Below are positions 24,954 to 36,046 of a DNA stretch of 64,000 nt, one piece after another. Position 1 is the stretch's first letter, and every line of letters starts with the position of its first letter. The notes under the pieces are model-generated. The model saw nothing but the letters and a program-made list of their open reading frames with translations. It was not told the DNA's origin and searched no databases. A program made the position numbers and the translations under genes. Origin of the DNA: Ectobius pallidus (lineage: Eukaryota > Arthropoda > Insecta > Blattodea > Ectobiidae); contig CAXKWD010000011.1 in NCBI GenBank assembly GCA_964059195.1, positions 29,371,066-29,435,065 on the forward strand, given 5' to 3'.

Positions 24954-25210
24954 GCCGCCGCGGTGGCTCATACTTAGTCCCGGGTTCAAGTCCCGAGGCA
25001 GGTGGGAGTGTCATTCGTGGTGGACGAAGCCGGGCGTAGGAGGGTTTCTCGGGGCCATCCAGTTTCCCCCATTCATTCCACAAATACTCTCCACTTCATC
25101 TTTCAATTTCTTCCCCTCACCATCGCTAAATTTCTCACAGTGGTCAAAAAATGCCATAGACTACTTGCTGGCTGAAATCAATAACCTCCGTCTGCACAAG
25201 TCCATACTAG
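24954..25210 (+). mobile_element. SINE-like element, distinct body
   Basis: The head GCCGCCGCGGTGGCTCATAC runs almost directly into B box GGGTTCAAGTCCC, so the anticodon arm seems deleted. The body includes GGTGGACGAAGCCGGGCGTA, GTTTCTCGGGGCCATCCAG and CCATTCATTCCACAAATAC, ending near CCGTCTGCACAAGTCCATAC. No second copy in the window. Confidence 0.6.
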
Positions 25211-25347
25211 GTGGCAGAAGGCTCACGGACAGCTGTAAGGCTCCCAAAATGGCTGCAGCATATACATTAAAAATGATTACTAAACAAATATTAACGACTA
25301 TCGTAGGATCCTACCTACCTACTCGCAAAATAAAATCCTTCTTTTAG

Positions 25348-25875
25348 CCCTTGTATCGTAAATAACTATTACATTCCTGAGTAAAACGTTTAGAATTTCC
25401 TGCCATGGTAGTTTGATTTCCAGTGGACATAGATCCCAGTGAATTAAAATTACAGAGCATAGAACTTCCACAAGAAAGTATACTGTTTTATTTTTTGTTT
25501 TATTTGCTTTGATATTAAACAGCCTGGAGTTAATAATATTGTAAACCTACTTAGGCTATTATTACTGAGATCTAAAATGCTTCACCACATACAATTGTAC
25601 ATTATATTCGTATATTTTTCTCCTCATATTCAACTTATATAATTATACCAAACCTCTTTGTTCAGTGATATATTGCTTTTTATAAAAGAAGCTATGAAGA
25701 TGTTTCAGTGTTCAGTTCTTGTGAATTTGCAGAGAAACATAAGTGATGTAATGTGATTTAGTCTTGTGTCATAATATTTACACCCTTGGCGTTACAAAGG
25801 TTTTCGCCATAGGTAGCTCCTACCATTACACACGAATATTAACATAAAAGCCTTGAGGACCTACAAATTATGGCA
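25348..25875. other. No recognisable feature
   Basis: AT-rich sequence; nothing recognised. Confidence 0.4.
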
Positions 25876-26295
25876 TCACTGTCTTGCTCTATGCTCCTTA
25901 CTTATGTACAAAGCAAAATGATTAACACACTTGCTCACTTCATCTAGGATTCGTTTTTCCCATTTTCTTTTAACAATGTATAAAAAGTTCCCCACTTCCT
26001 TCAAAGTTTTCACATTCTTCGCCGTTGTTAATTTCTTATATGCTATTTTGACGTTAATTCCTAGGAATTTTCTATCCAAAATTTTTTGTTCGATCGTGTC
26101 AGTTTCCGGACATTTTAAATTTACGTGTTCAGCATCTTCTCTATTTAGATATAGAGGACATCGTCCTTTCTCAAATTCCTTCTTATGCTCCTGAGTTTCC
26201 ATACCCCAACCCGCCACCATGCCAAACCCATTCTTTGTTCCTTGGAGCAACCTGAGACGTACTTTTCCAATCCCCCCACTTCTTTCATTTTAATA
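25876..26295 (-). pseudogene. Non-LTR retrotransposon C-terminal tail (CCHC-like), frameshifted
   Basis: On the minus strand an open frame to 25876 contains GRCPLYLNREDAEHVNLKCPE. This fits the CxxC...H....C knuckle found after the reverse transcriptase in several insect LINEs, with the second Cys replaced by Tyr. It is followed by TLKEVGNFLYIVKRKWEKRI, the usual conserved tail. Upstream, a different frame continues the family similarity (KEQRMGLAWWRVGVWKLRSI, about 26180-26290), so a frameshift lies near 26180. The RT domain itself is absent, which is a 5'-truncated dead copy. It is a different lineage from 56411-57027. Confidence 0.65.
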
Positions 26296-26650
26296 CAGAA
26301 ACTAGGGATCTTTTTTCCCCCTCATTATAAGCTACGTGGTTTTGCCTCTGAATATCGTTGCACCTTCTGCAAACGATCTTGGTGCGCGTTATTAGAGAAA
26401 CATGTATATGTAGGTGCGATCAAATGAAAATGATAAAATACAACGACAAAAGTATGACATAAGACAATTGCGATTGGTTGATATTCTAAACGTTTTTATA
26501 TTTATTGGCCGCTGAGTCATGAGCTAAATAGACATAAATAGATTTGGAACGTTTATACATGGATTTAAGACTCAAGTGGAGTGTGACACGTGCCCAGTAT
26601 GGCCAGTCAGTCCACAGCATAAACAGTGGCGTCTCGAGAGTATATTACAG

Positions 26651-27068
26651 TCAGAGTCCTTTGATTGATTGGTTGGTATATGGTTATTTAACGACGGTCA
26701 TATACTGCAACTCAGGCCTGTGACCGTCGCCGGTGTGCCGGAATTTTGTCCCGCAAGAGTTCATTAGATGCCAGTAAATCTACTGACATGGGCCTGTCAC
26801 ATTTAGGCACACATAAATGGCATCGAACCCACAACCTTGGACACAGAAAGCCAGCGCGATACTAACTGAGCCACCCAGGCCGACAGAGTCCTTTGAGACA
26901 GTGGAATGGGTTGATATAATACGATATAGAACTGACAGTCAAGTAAAGAATCAAGTCTGTCTCGCTCTAGCACATTACTCGTATGGAGACAGACTTATTT
27001 GTTTACTATAGGGTCGGTTCTAGACCGGAAAATATCTACTCATTCCACTGTCTGGAAAGGCTCTGACT
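26651..27068. mobile_element. Palindromic MITE family P, split by SINE B
   Basis: The left outer arm (CAGTCAGAGTCCTTTGA, then GACAGTGGAATGG) is mirrored at the right by CATTCCACTGTC, then GGCTCTGACT. An inner core AAGTAAAGAATC...GTTTACT contains CTCTAGCACATTACTCGTAT, shared with 55761-55857. Removing the nested SINE and one TSD copy leaves about 186 bp. TA or TA-like dinucleotides flank the ends, but no exact TSD was settled. Confidence 0.6.
26665..26883 (-). mobile_element. SINE B, near full length, with 13 bp TSD
   Basis: The minus strand reads GTCGGCCTGGGTGGCTCAGT (A box), the B-box region GGTTGTGGGTTCGATGCC, the family body and the ACCAACCAAT end. CAGAGTCCTTTGA is present at 26652-26664 and 26884-26896, a perfect TSD. 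The insertion lies in the left arm of the palindromic MITE, so the SINE is the younger of the two. Confidence 0.9.
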
Positions 27069-28109
27069 AAAATATATCTACTGCAGTTTACATGAAAATT
27101 ATAAAAAGGACAATTTATTTACATTAGTAAACATCACCGGTCACCATTTATGTGTAGAATATAAATAGCAGATAATTTATTTAATCATGCCTTCGTTATA
27201 AAAGTAATATGGAAAGTGTTCATTTTTATCTCTACTTGATTATACCTGAGCGCATTCTTGTTGCCATAGCTTGCCGTCATCGCGTGATATACTCCCCCAC
27301 CTCTTACTAACCGTTCCTTGTATGAGCAATCGAAGCCTAGTCATAAAAATATACACATATTACCAGTATTCGCGTTACTCTGGAGTAACTTCCTAGTCTC
27401 GAAGGAATTTAGTTTTCGTAGAAACACGACAATTTCTCATGTTTGCACTATTTTGCTTATTTTTTTAACTTCACTGTACAAATACATAAATGCTGTAAAT
27501 ACGCATAGAAAATAAAATTTTTAATTATTCATTAAATTCCGTATTTTAATTTAATTAAATTCAATTTAATTTTGGAGAGTTTGACAGATCCTATGGCCAT
27601 TTGACGGGCATCTTTAGTTCCACAAAATATATAAACATGTTATATTTAGCTGAGAAGTGTTGTTAACTGCGTGGGGGAGGTTTGGGACGAACCACCTGTT
27701 GGCATCTGCTGCTGCGATACAAAACACCCCCTCCCCCACACCCTCGGCTGCCTGACCAGGCAACTCTTCCTCGCAAAACCGAAACATTTCCCGCGACTGC
27801 TTATATTCATGATACCCACCCCAGTCAGTCCTTCGCAACTCTGCTGTCACGAGAAGAAAGGGGACTATTCATTATTTTCAAGCTCCTTAGGTTTCTCTAT
27901 TATATAACTTATCGACACCTTAAAAACTATGATGACCAACCCAATAATTGTTATTATACAGCCTAATTCAATATTAAATGTAATACTACATGCTATCATA
28001 AACAATTACACAACATTTATGGGTTCCATATTTACATAACAGGCTATATAGGCTATATGACACTTGTAATTGACTGGAATTGCACATGGGTTTTATTCTA
28101 GACTGGTTA
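27069..28109. other. No recognisable gene
   Basis: Plus-strand frames of 78 and 94 codons at 27671-27966 overlap a minus-strand frame and carry no recognised motif. Confidence 0.4.
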
Positions 28110-28126
28110 CTGATTCGTGAGTTAAA

Positions 28127-28383
28127 GTGTGAAGTGTTCCCTATTACAGGCCATTGAGGCTCCCAGATCTTAGACATTCGGCACGTGAAGGTGGTAAGGT
28201 TGTCAGCCTTACGCACCTAGGATTTTTCCTGGTACTCATTTCTGTTAGAGGCTGACCCGACCCCAGGGCCATAATTCCACCAGAAGGATTAGGCCAATTG
28301 AAAAACTCCAAGGACCTCATCGGGGATCGAACCCGCGACCTTTTATAGCGCAGCGCTTCAACCACTAGGCTACGGCGTACCCC
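28127..28383 (-). mobile_element. SINE D, full length, minus strand, with TSD
   Basis: Best SINE D copy. The minus strand begins GGTACGCCGTAGCCTAGTGG (A box) then GGGTTCGATCCCCGATGAGG (B box). The body has TTTTTCAATTGGCCTAATCC, GGAATTATGGCCCTGGGGTC, GAAATGAGTACCAGG and GTGCGTAAGGCTGACAACC, ending AGGCCTGTAATAGGGAA. Flanks CTGATTCGTGAGTTAAA (28110-28126) and CTGACTCGTGAGCTAAA (28384-28400) form a 17 bp TSD with two mismatches. Confidence 0.9.
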
Positions 28384-28400
28384 CTGACTCGTGAGCTAAA

Positions 28401-29440
28401 TAGAAATTAATATAAAATATTACAATCTTCGCTGTAAAACTGTCAACGATAGGCCTATTTACTTTCCTTAAAGCATTTTGTAATAAGTACCATGAAAATA
28501 ATTGTAGTATATTGTAATAGGTAATTATGTTTTTATTTATTTATGTATGTATTTATTTGGGGTACTTAATAATTTATTTATAACATTCAATATTTACTCT
28601 TACTTTTCTTGATTACAACAATTAGATTTTTTTAAGGTGTCAACCGTCTGAGTCAGTCGTCGTCAGAGCTTAACTAAATCGTTTGAGGAGGTAAGTTGTC
28701 GACTGCTTGAAAACAAATAAATGCATTTATAGGGAACAAGATCCTCAATAAATATTTTTGTGACGGGAATGTGTCATTTCATTATTTGTTTAACATTTCT
28801 TTCACACGTTCAAATTTTTATATGCTTTTAAAATGTGTTAATAATCACAAAAAGACATGGGGATCTAAAACAGGCAAATATGGCATTAAACCTTAAAATA
28901 GGCAAAATAAAAACTGGCCCTACCAAACCTAAATGTTAAAGTCTTGCCTTAGAGCTTGCCATCTAGCGAGAACTTGCTAAAATATAATCGCCGAGATGCA
29001 GAGTGATTAAGTTATAACTATTTAGATAACCTATGTAACTTAGTAAAAAAAAGTAAGTTGAAAATTGTAAAGTGCATGCAGAGGCCTCTGATAGGAATCC
29101 AGGACAGGGGCCAATAAGTATTAAAGTATTAAATTGAATAATTAATTAAATAGATGCAGAGAGTCATTCTGTTTTATCAATTACGAGATACACTAAAAAC
29201 TCAAAACTTGATATTTAGTTAGGGTCGAAGAAAAACAGTGTTATGGAACTTTCCTCTAATTGTAATTAAGATGATCGTATGATAATTATTAAACGAGCGC
29301 AGCGAGTTTTATAAAGAACATTCTCGCATTTTAATGAATGCAATTAATCCCTCCATAATCATGCTATTGTATATTTGTTGTAATGATGAACGTTAATCTT
29401 AAACTATAGACAAGGTACTTGGTACTTCTGAACAACAACA
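28401..29440. other. No recognisable gene
   Basis: A short A-rich block near 28855-28935 (AAACAGGCAAATATGGC, TAAAATAGGCAAAATAA) has repeat-like texture but no ends. Nothing else was identified. Confidence 0.4.
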
Positions 29441-29498
29441 AGAATAATAATATTAATAATAATAATAGTAGTAATAGTAGCAATAGTAGTAGTAGTAG

Positions 29499-29545
<47 letters not shown>
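29441..29545. repeat. Interrupted (AAT/AGT)n microsatellite
   Basis: AAT units with AGT interruptions across about 105 bp. The Asn/Ser-rich open frame through it is an artefact. Confidence 0.92.
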
Positions 29546-29547
<2 letters not shown>

Positions 29548-31994
29548 CTCAGTAGAAATAAAGACTCCAGCCTAACTTTCAGAATTCCTTTTTGTAACAG
29601 AGGTTTTATAAACCTTTCGCGAGAATTTCAGTGCTAAATAAAGGCAATTCGTGCTAATTTCGCAACCATTGGATGATTTCCTTTAAAATGTTTAGTTCCC
29701 AGAAAACTCGCGAAATAATTTCGTACAATTTTGCGAAGTGCTTTTTGAAAAGCACATATTCCACATATAAAATTTTAAAATTTAAAAATGTTCATTTGCA
29801 TGGTTAAAACTATAAAATTACATTCCTATTTACAGGGAACATGAAATGAAAAATGTATGTGGTTGAAGTGAGCTTGGGGATATTGTTCTGTAACATTAAT
29901 GAAGCTCTTTATAGGCGAGCTTAAAATATAATAATAGGTCTCAATATGAAGAGAATGATAAAATGATGACATAGAAAAGGATCAAACTTGCTTGATAGTA
30001 AAAGGAAATTGGATGTTTACCAAATTCTGATACACTGTACGATGTCGCAAGGATAAACACAGAATGATGACTCTGCCTGAATTTAAACAAAATATCGGAG
30101 TAGTCAAGTTGCAAAACAAAGAACAACATTTTCACCCCTTCTACCAACCAATGAACCATTGTTCTCAAACTGTGTTTTTAAATAATTTTCCTTAAAAACA
30201 AATGTTTCCTAGCTGGGGGCAATGTTGTCCAGTATGTGTGGGTCCACATTGCCTGTTATTTATTTGAGAAAAGGATAACAACGGAAATCTACTGAGATAC
30301 TGTTCCAGTTTGGCTTAACTGGGGAAAAAAATACTTGTTGGTACAGGCCTTTGATGTTAGCTTTTCATAGCATCCGAGCAGTAAAGAGAAAGGGAATTTG
30401 CAAGTCTGACCTAATATGCACAACGCGGTGAAATATACTGGACAATAAATAAAGCGTTGTAGCTGAGAGGTTTTTTTTTTTTTTTATTTTTCCTCATATA
30501 AAACTTTTCAGTAACAATATATACCAGTCAAGTCTTGGTAAAACGTAAACCCAATTACAAAGTTAGCACCAGAAGTTGATACAGTATATCCTCACTCACA
30601 ACAATGCAGAAGTGTTAACGTCTGTAGTGGTATCTATATAATACGTGGAAGCGTTTGCTGTCTGTCTTTATGTTTGATTGTATGCGATGCCCAACCAAAT
30701 CTACGGCACACAGAGATCTGAAATTTCTAGCATAGGTGGACGGAAGGAGAATCGAATGACCTCTAAGCCGGATGTTTTAATTTTCACTTTTGTTCGCGAG
30801 CTTTGAGCGAAAAACTGGCAGAAAACGGGAATTTTTTACCCTAACGACGCTCCAGTTTCCCCCAATATTTTCAACTGTGGAATTAATTGCAGGTGGCCTT
30901 GTCCTCTTGCCATAGCATCTGGGAAAGAAGAGCATTGCTGAAACAGAGCAATCATCACAAGTTGTAGGACTCCGGAAAGATGATTCTCTCACGGTGCAAC
31001 GGTGGGTTGATCAAGAGTTGAAAATGCAAACATTCTGCACATCGTATCTCCAAACGGAAGGTCACTTGATATAGTTTATCCAAAAGATGTATGATATTTG
31101 TATCTTTGTTTTTTGTAAAATATCTAGTTTTTATATTGTTTTACTATTATCTGTGCCACCACCCACCCGGTGAGCTAAACTTGGAAAGTAAAAAGTAATG
31201 TGGTGTAATTCATGCAATTTATGTAAGAATAATGTCAGTGTTAGTAAATACATTACAGTATTATGTTTTAAATTTTTTTGCTAAACAAGTGACTTAAAAA
31301 ATCCAACGACTGAATTAAAAAAGTGAGCGAAACCAAGGTTTCCAGCTAGAAAAGGAATACCTTAAACAGTATTAGATAGCCTACGTCCTTGGAAAGCCTT
31401 CTGAGTGTTAGGTGTACAAAACTGACAACTTGTGATCGATTTCCGCCATGACAAATGTAAAACAATTGCTAGTATACAATCAACTATGTAGGTGAAACTC
31501 TTAAAAGATCAAACTCAAACCTTGCTTTTACAGTCACGGAAGAAAAATAGAGAAACTCCAATGAGAGAACATGAGAGGAGCAAAATTAGTAGCAAAACTA
31601 TTGTCTGATTTCAAGCAAAAGCAACTGCTTGTAAAATCAAAACTTATTCCAAATTCGACAGGGCCGATTAGCATGCTCAGTGTTTTCGTTAGTTAGTACT
31701 TTAAGAATTTTATAGAAAACCGACTTCCAGCATTGGTTCTTTATTGAACTATAACTAGAGATTTGATATTAACAAGGCCTATGTTCTTAAAATTTGTGGA
31801 GTAACCTAAATCCGAAAGATAAAATTAGTACTGGAGTAAGTTGCTTCCTATCTAAATTGTAGGTGTGCTGATCACGATAGTGAAAAATGCAAGCTCTAGA
31901 GGAATATGTGGACGACTCTACATCTCAGCTATCAGAAATCCCTATAATAGTTATAATTCAACCCAGAAACATTTTTCTCTAATAGGCTATATTA
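29546..31994. other. No recognisable gene
   Basis: A poly-T run lies near 30472-30486. Short frames only. No TIRs or SINE boxes found. Confidence 0.4.
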
Positions 31995-31996
31995 TA

Positions 31997-32603
31997 CAGT
32001 AGAGTCCCGCTATTCCCAAAATCCGCCTATTCCGAACAGAGTTCAGAAAATAATACCGGTTTTTAAAACTTAAAAACAGGTGAAATTAAAAAGACGTTCG
32101 TGAAAAAGCGTACATTTATTGTTATACAAAGAAGTTAAATACAGACATACATAGAGCCTAAGCTTGATGAAAACTCCTGAAACCAAATTGGAATGAAAGC
32201 TGATTACTTATAGCACATGTCGGCTCCATTTATACAATTCCCGCACTTAATTCTGTAGCTTGGTTCTAAAAGGCCAATGCCATGAAACTTGCTTTTGAGA
32301 TAACTGACTTTGAAGCCTTTGTAGAAGTAACTTTTTTGCTGAGAACTTCCGACATTGGCCTCTAAGGTTTCTGTATTATGTCTATTAATAGCAACATACA
32401 TTGATAAAGACGATAAAGACTAGCCGAGCTCAATAATGCATTTTTACAAGAAATTGACATTGGCCCTTTTAGAACCAAGCCACAGAATTTACGCCTTAAC
32501 AAGTCAATACGTTAATCTTATTCATGAAATCCGCCTATTCCGAATTCCCGCTAAACCGAACGGTGTTCAGTCTCAATTAGTTCGGAATAGTGGGACTCTA
32601 CTG
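31997..32603. mobile_element. pogo/Tigger-like MITE, 607 bp
   Basis: The left end is CAGTAGAGTCCCGCTATTCC and the right end the inverse, GGAATAGTGGGACTCTACTG, each flanked by TA (31995-31996 and 32604-32605). A second ATCCGCCTATTCCGAA motif occurs direct at both ends (32021 and 32528). The CAGTRGAGTCCC-type terminus and TA duplication are typical of the pogo/Tigger branch of Tc1/mariner. A minus-strand frame of 65 codons (32204-32401) has no DDE motif; the element is non-autonomous. Confidence 0.82.
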
Positions 32604-32605
32604 TA

Positions 32606-33410
32606 AATATTTGGAATAAAACGCACCTGAAAATTTGCAATTAAAATTAATAATAGTAATTATAATTAACATTATTATTATTGCATATTTTATCATCTTA
32701 ATGGCACTTTCTTGTTTAACATAATTCTGGATTTCACTGGCCTCGTAATACGGATTAGGAGCCAGCGTACGGAGTATTACAGAAACCTCGAAGAAACTTG
32801 ACTGTTAAACGAAGATAACCGCCACGTCCAAAGCGCTCTCCACTTGTGTGTATTAGGTTCCCTGAAGCAATAAGAGACGAATCCATCGCTCTGCTGAGAG
32901 ACGCGTGGGGCTAAGGAATCGCTAATTAGTGGCCAGGAACGGATCTCTGACCGCAAGTCGTCATCCGTCTGACCGAAACGATCATCAGGCCACAACAAAG
33001 CGTGCTCCGAAACAAACTCTGCTTACGTGAGATCCAGCTCCCTCTTATGACTGTCACCTCTATGAGAACTCAGTGTGTCGCATACTGCATGCAGAATGCA
33101 AAATATTCTCTTTAAGCCATGAGCTTTCTACTGTTTTTGCATTTCTTACACTTATAGCAGCTAATTAACTTAATGTAGAAATATGGGATATAATGTTTAA
33201 TGTTAAATACCCTAAAACAGAAACGTTATATTGTTTTTCATAACATTAGATAGGCATACATGTTTAAATGTAGTGTTTCAAGCTATGATAAAATAATATT
33301 TGAGAAACAAATAATGATTTTTGTGACAAATGTATTAAAGAAGTTAAAATACAATGCAATTTCAATATTTTTTATGTTAGGCAGTTTTAAGTTAAAATTT
33401 GTCGTGCAGA
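32606..33410. other. No recognisable feature
   Basis: A slightly GC-richer part at 32740-33060 has a 73-codon minus-strand frame that I do not recognise. Confidence 0.4.
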
Positions 33411-33423
33411 TTTCTGCTACACT

Positions 33424-33424
<1 letters not shown>

Positions 33425-33472
<48 letters not shown>
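33425..33472. repeat. (AACT)n tail of SINE A
   Basis: Twelve perfect AACT units; the 3' tail of the minus-strand SINE. Other SINE A copies have TTTAG-like tails, so tail slippage has expanded this one. Confidence 0.95.
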
Positions 33473-33756
33473 CCATGGCGCTAATATCCCAGAAGGAACA
33501 AGGACTACCACCCGACCGCTGTGTCATCTACCATAGGCAGATGGCAGGATTGAGGGGCATGTGGTCAGCATGCCGACACCCACGGCCGTTAATGGTGGTT
33601 TCCATGACCGGAGCCGCTACTTCTCTCAATTTGAATCACGAGGCTGAGTGCAGCCCTACCAGACCTCCCTACCTCAGAAAAATCCGAGGAGGTACCGGGG
33701 ATCGAACCCGGGCCGACGGATCTGTAGTCAGCGACGCTAACCACACCGGCGGTCAA
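33425..33756 (-). mobile_element. SINE A, full length, (AGTT)n tail, with TSD
   Basis: The minus strand begins near TGACCGCCGGTGTGGTTAGC (A box; a few bases are deleted relative to 40499), B box GGGTTCGATCCCCGGTACC, the body with GGTAGGGAGGTCTGGTAGGG, CATGCTGACCACATGCCCC, CAATCCTGCCATCTGCCTA and GCCATGGAG, and a 48 bp (AGTT)n tail (33425-33472 on plus as AACT). TSD: TTTCTGCTACACTA at 33411-33424 and TTCCTGCTACACTA at 33757-33770, one mismatch. Confidence 0.92.
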
Positions 33757-33799
33757 TTCCTGCTACACTATTTTAGATAAATAGTAAACTAAAGAGTTC

Positions 33800-34035
33800 C
33801 CTTTACAGGCCATGGGAGCCCTAAGGGTTACAGGATGTTAAGGCTCCAAGATTTTAGACATTCAGCACGCAAAGGTGTTAAGGTTGTCAGCTTTATCAGC
33901 CTTACGCACCGACCGCCTATACCCCCTAGGATTTTCCTGGTACTCATATGCCTATCTAGAGGACTAGGCTAATTGAAAAACCCTATCGACCTCATGGGCA
34001 TCGAACCCGGGACCTTCCGGTTTCTAGCATACCCC
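33800..34035 (-). mobile_element. SINE D, minus strand
   Basis: CCCTTTACAGGCCATGGGAG, GGCTCCAAGATTTTAGACAT, AAGGTTGTCAGC and AGGATTTTCCTGGTACTCAT match the inverse of SINE D. The head has B box GGTCCCGGGTTCGATGCCCA (minus). A small internal duplication of the TCAGCxTTA segment is visible near 33887-33905. Confidence 0.82.
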
Positions 34036-34384
34036 CAGTTAAGACAAACAAAATATAAATGAGCTGCTATTATACACTATATTTTAGGCCTGATATTGTT
34101 GGTGGCACGATAACAAGAGTATCGGTCTAAACTAGGGCCTGGTACAGTGTGCGAGGGCATTACCACAGAGGCCACATGGAAACAGCGCTTTATCAACACC
34201 AACAATGACTTAGCACTGTCATGTTCCGCTCCTTTATTATTTATATTTTTGTGCAAATAAAACTTTGCTAATTGCAGGGCAAGTCGGTTCCTGTGACCTT
34301 GAATTGTGCAGGTTGAAACTAGCAGCTCCCACGCCAACATTCCTTTTTTTTTATTTGTTTGTTTGTTTCTTTGTTTTTTTGTTT

Positions 34385-35050
34385 GAAGTGAAACTTCTTT
34401 AGCCGCGGTAGGGGTAAACCGAGAGCTTGTGTAACGCTCAAAATCGTCACGAAATTAGTGAGGTGTGACGGAACGGACTGCACAGAAAACAATCAACTCA
34501 ATGATTAAGATTATCCAAAATTTAAAAAATAAAAAAATTCAACATTAAAAAATCCAAAATTTAAAAATCTAAAAATCCAAAATAAAAATCGAAAATCGAA
34601 ACTTAAAAAATCCAAAATATTCGAAGATCCAAAAATAAAAAGTCCAAAAATCCAAAATTTAAAAAATAAAAATCTTTAATTAAAAATCCAAATATCCAAA
34701 ATTTAAAAAATAAAAAAAATAAAAATCCAAAATTTAAAAAATCCAAAAATTAAAAAATCCAAAATTAAAAAATTAAAAAATCCAAATTAAAAAATCAAAA
34801 ATCGAAAATTATAAAATCGAAAAAATTAAAATTCAAAGATTTAAAATTTTAAAGATCCAAAATAAATAAATCCAAAATTCCAAAATTTAAAAAATCCAAA
34901 ATTCCAAAATTAAAAATTAAAGATCAAATTAAAAAATCCAAAATTAGAAAAGTCCAAAAACCCAATATCAAAAAGTTCAAAAATCCAAAATTAAAAAAGT
35001 CCAGTAATCCAAAATTGAAAAAATCCGAAAATTAAAACATGTTTCACTTC
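34385..35050. repeat. Satellite-like G-poor block bounded by inverted ends
   Basis: GAAGTGAAAC at 34385-34394 and GTTTCACTTC at 35041-35050 form a perfect 10 bp inverted pair. Between 34503 and 35038 the plus strand is nearly free of G and built from irregular units such as AAAAATCCAAAATTTAAAAA, CCAAAATTAAAAA and AAAATCGAAAA. Unit length varies and there is no fixed period. GC-rich shoulders flank the block (GCCGCGGTAGGGG on the left, GTCGCGGGCGCG on the right). Confidence 0.75.
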
Positions 35051-35303
35051 TGTCGCGGGCGCGTTCCACGCACACTTTTTTTGTTTGTAAAATTTTATCA
35101 CGGAATTCTTAAAAGCTGCACTCTGTTAAAATGTACCTAATTTTAATGTTTTAATAAATCATTTATTAACAGAGTTTTGCGTTCACAAAAAAGATTTCAC
35201 CCATACTTCACTGTTTTATTCTGTAGAGGAAATATTCTGTCATGAGCAGGGAATTGTAGACCCTGGTTTCATTCAAATTTTCTCGTACACAAGATAAATA
35301 TCG
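35051..35303. other. Short stretch without recognised feature
   Basis: Continues from the GC-rich shoulder into ordinary AT-rich DNA. Confidence 0.4.
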
Positions 35304-36046
35304 GTCCACCGCCGTGGCGCAGGGGATGCGTTAGCTCTTCTCAAAGCAGTCGGCCCTGTTCCAATTCTTGGTCGGGACAAGTTTCCTACGTGGGGTTTAT
35401 TCCGGTTTTTCCCTTACCTGTGAGCAGGGGCGTAGAGAGGGGGGGTCCAGGGGTTCGAACCTCCCCCGAAATCAAAACCTAAAATTCTATTTAAGTTATT
35501 TAAGCTCTTTTTTGTCAAATATTTAATTATTTAATTTAATAATAAAATACTGATCTTTAAAAGTAGGCCTATTACTTCCACTGCTCCATGTGTTATTTCA
35601 CTTTTCTTATAAATAGTAATAAGTATTATAGCTGAGGTAACGATTGTATGCTTAAGTTGGCATGTCTCAGAGTACGGTAAACAAATTTGCTAACTAGTTT
35701 TTCAGTACTAAAATAGCGTAAAATATTATTTTCATTAGTTCAATATTTAAAAATTTTCCGGTGGTGAGTCCCCAAACCCCCCTTTCTTGGGGTTATGGAA
35801 TACCCCCAAACCCACCGACACTTTCGACCCTCCCCGAAATTATTTTCTGGTCACGCCACTAGCTGAGAGACAATTATTGCAGGGTAACTTTAAGCCCTAT
35901 TGATCCACAGACATCACCTCACCAACTTCATCCCAGCCGCGCTTTGTTCGACATGAGTGTTTACGCGAATGGTGTGTCTCATCTTATGCGTACGTGTTGT
36001 CTCGGAGGTGGCCAAGGCATTGGGCTGATTCCCTAAGCTTTTTGAC
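35304..36046 (+). mobile_element. SINE C, split by a GGCGTA element
   Basis: The 5' part (35304-35424) has A box GTCCACCGCCGTGGCGCAGG, then CTTGGTCGGGACAAGTTTCC and CCCTTACCTGTGAG. The body resumes at about 35862 with GAGAGACAATTATTGCAGGG, CTTTAAGCCC, CTCGGAGGTGGCC and CATTGGGCTGATTC. The 3' end is missing. Confidence 0.82.
35425..35861. mobile_element. hAT-like MITE, family G, nested in SINE C
   Basis: Starts CAGGGGCGTAGAGAGG and ends GGTCACGCCACTA, the degenerate inverse. Flanking 8-mers are CCTGTGAG (35417-35424) and GCTGAGAG (35862-35869), an 8 bp TSD with two mismatches. Interior G- and C-tracts near both ends (GGGGGGGTCCAGGGG, CCCCCAAACCCACC) are typical of this group; see 38632 and 46027. 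Confidence 0.7.

Noticed and set aside
30472..30486. Poly-T as the poly(A) end of a retrotransposed gene
   Set aside because: No coding or repeat similarity next to it and no TSD visible.
33425..33472. CRISPR-like or satellite array
   Set aside because: Simple 4 bp repeat forming the SINE tail; no spacers.
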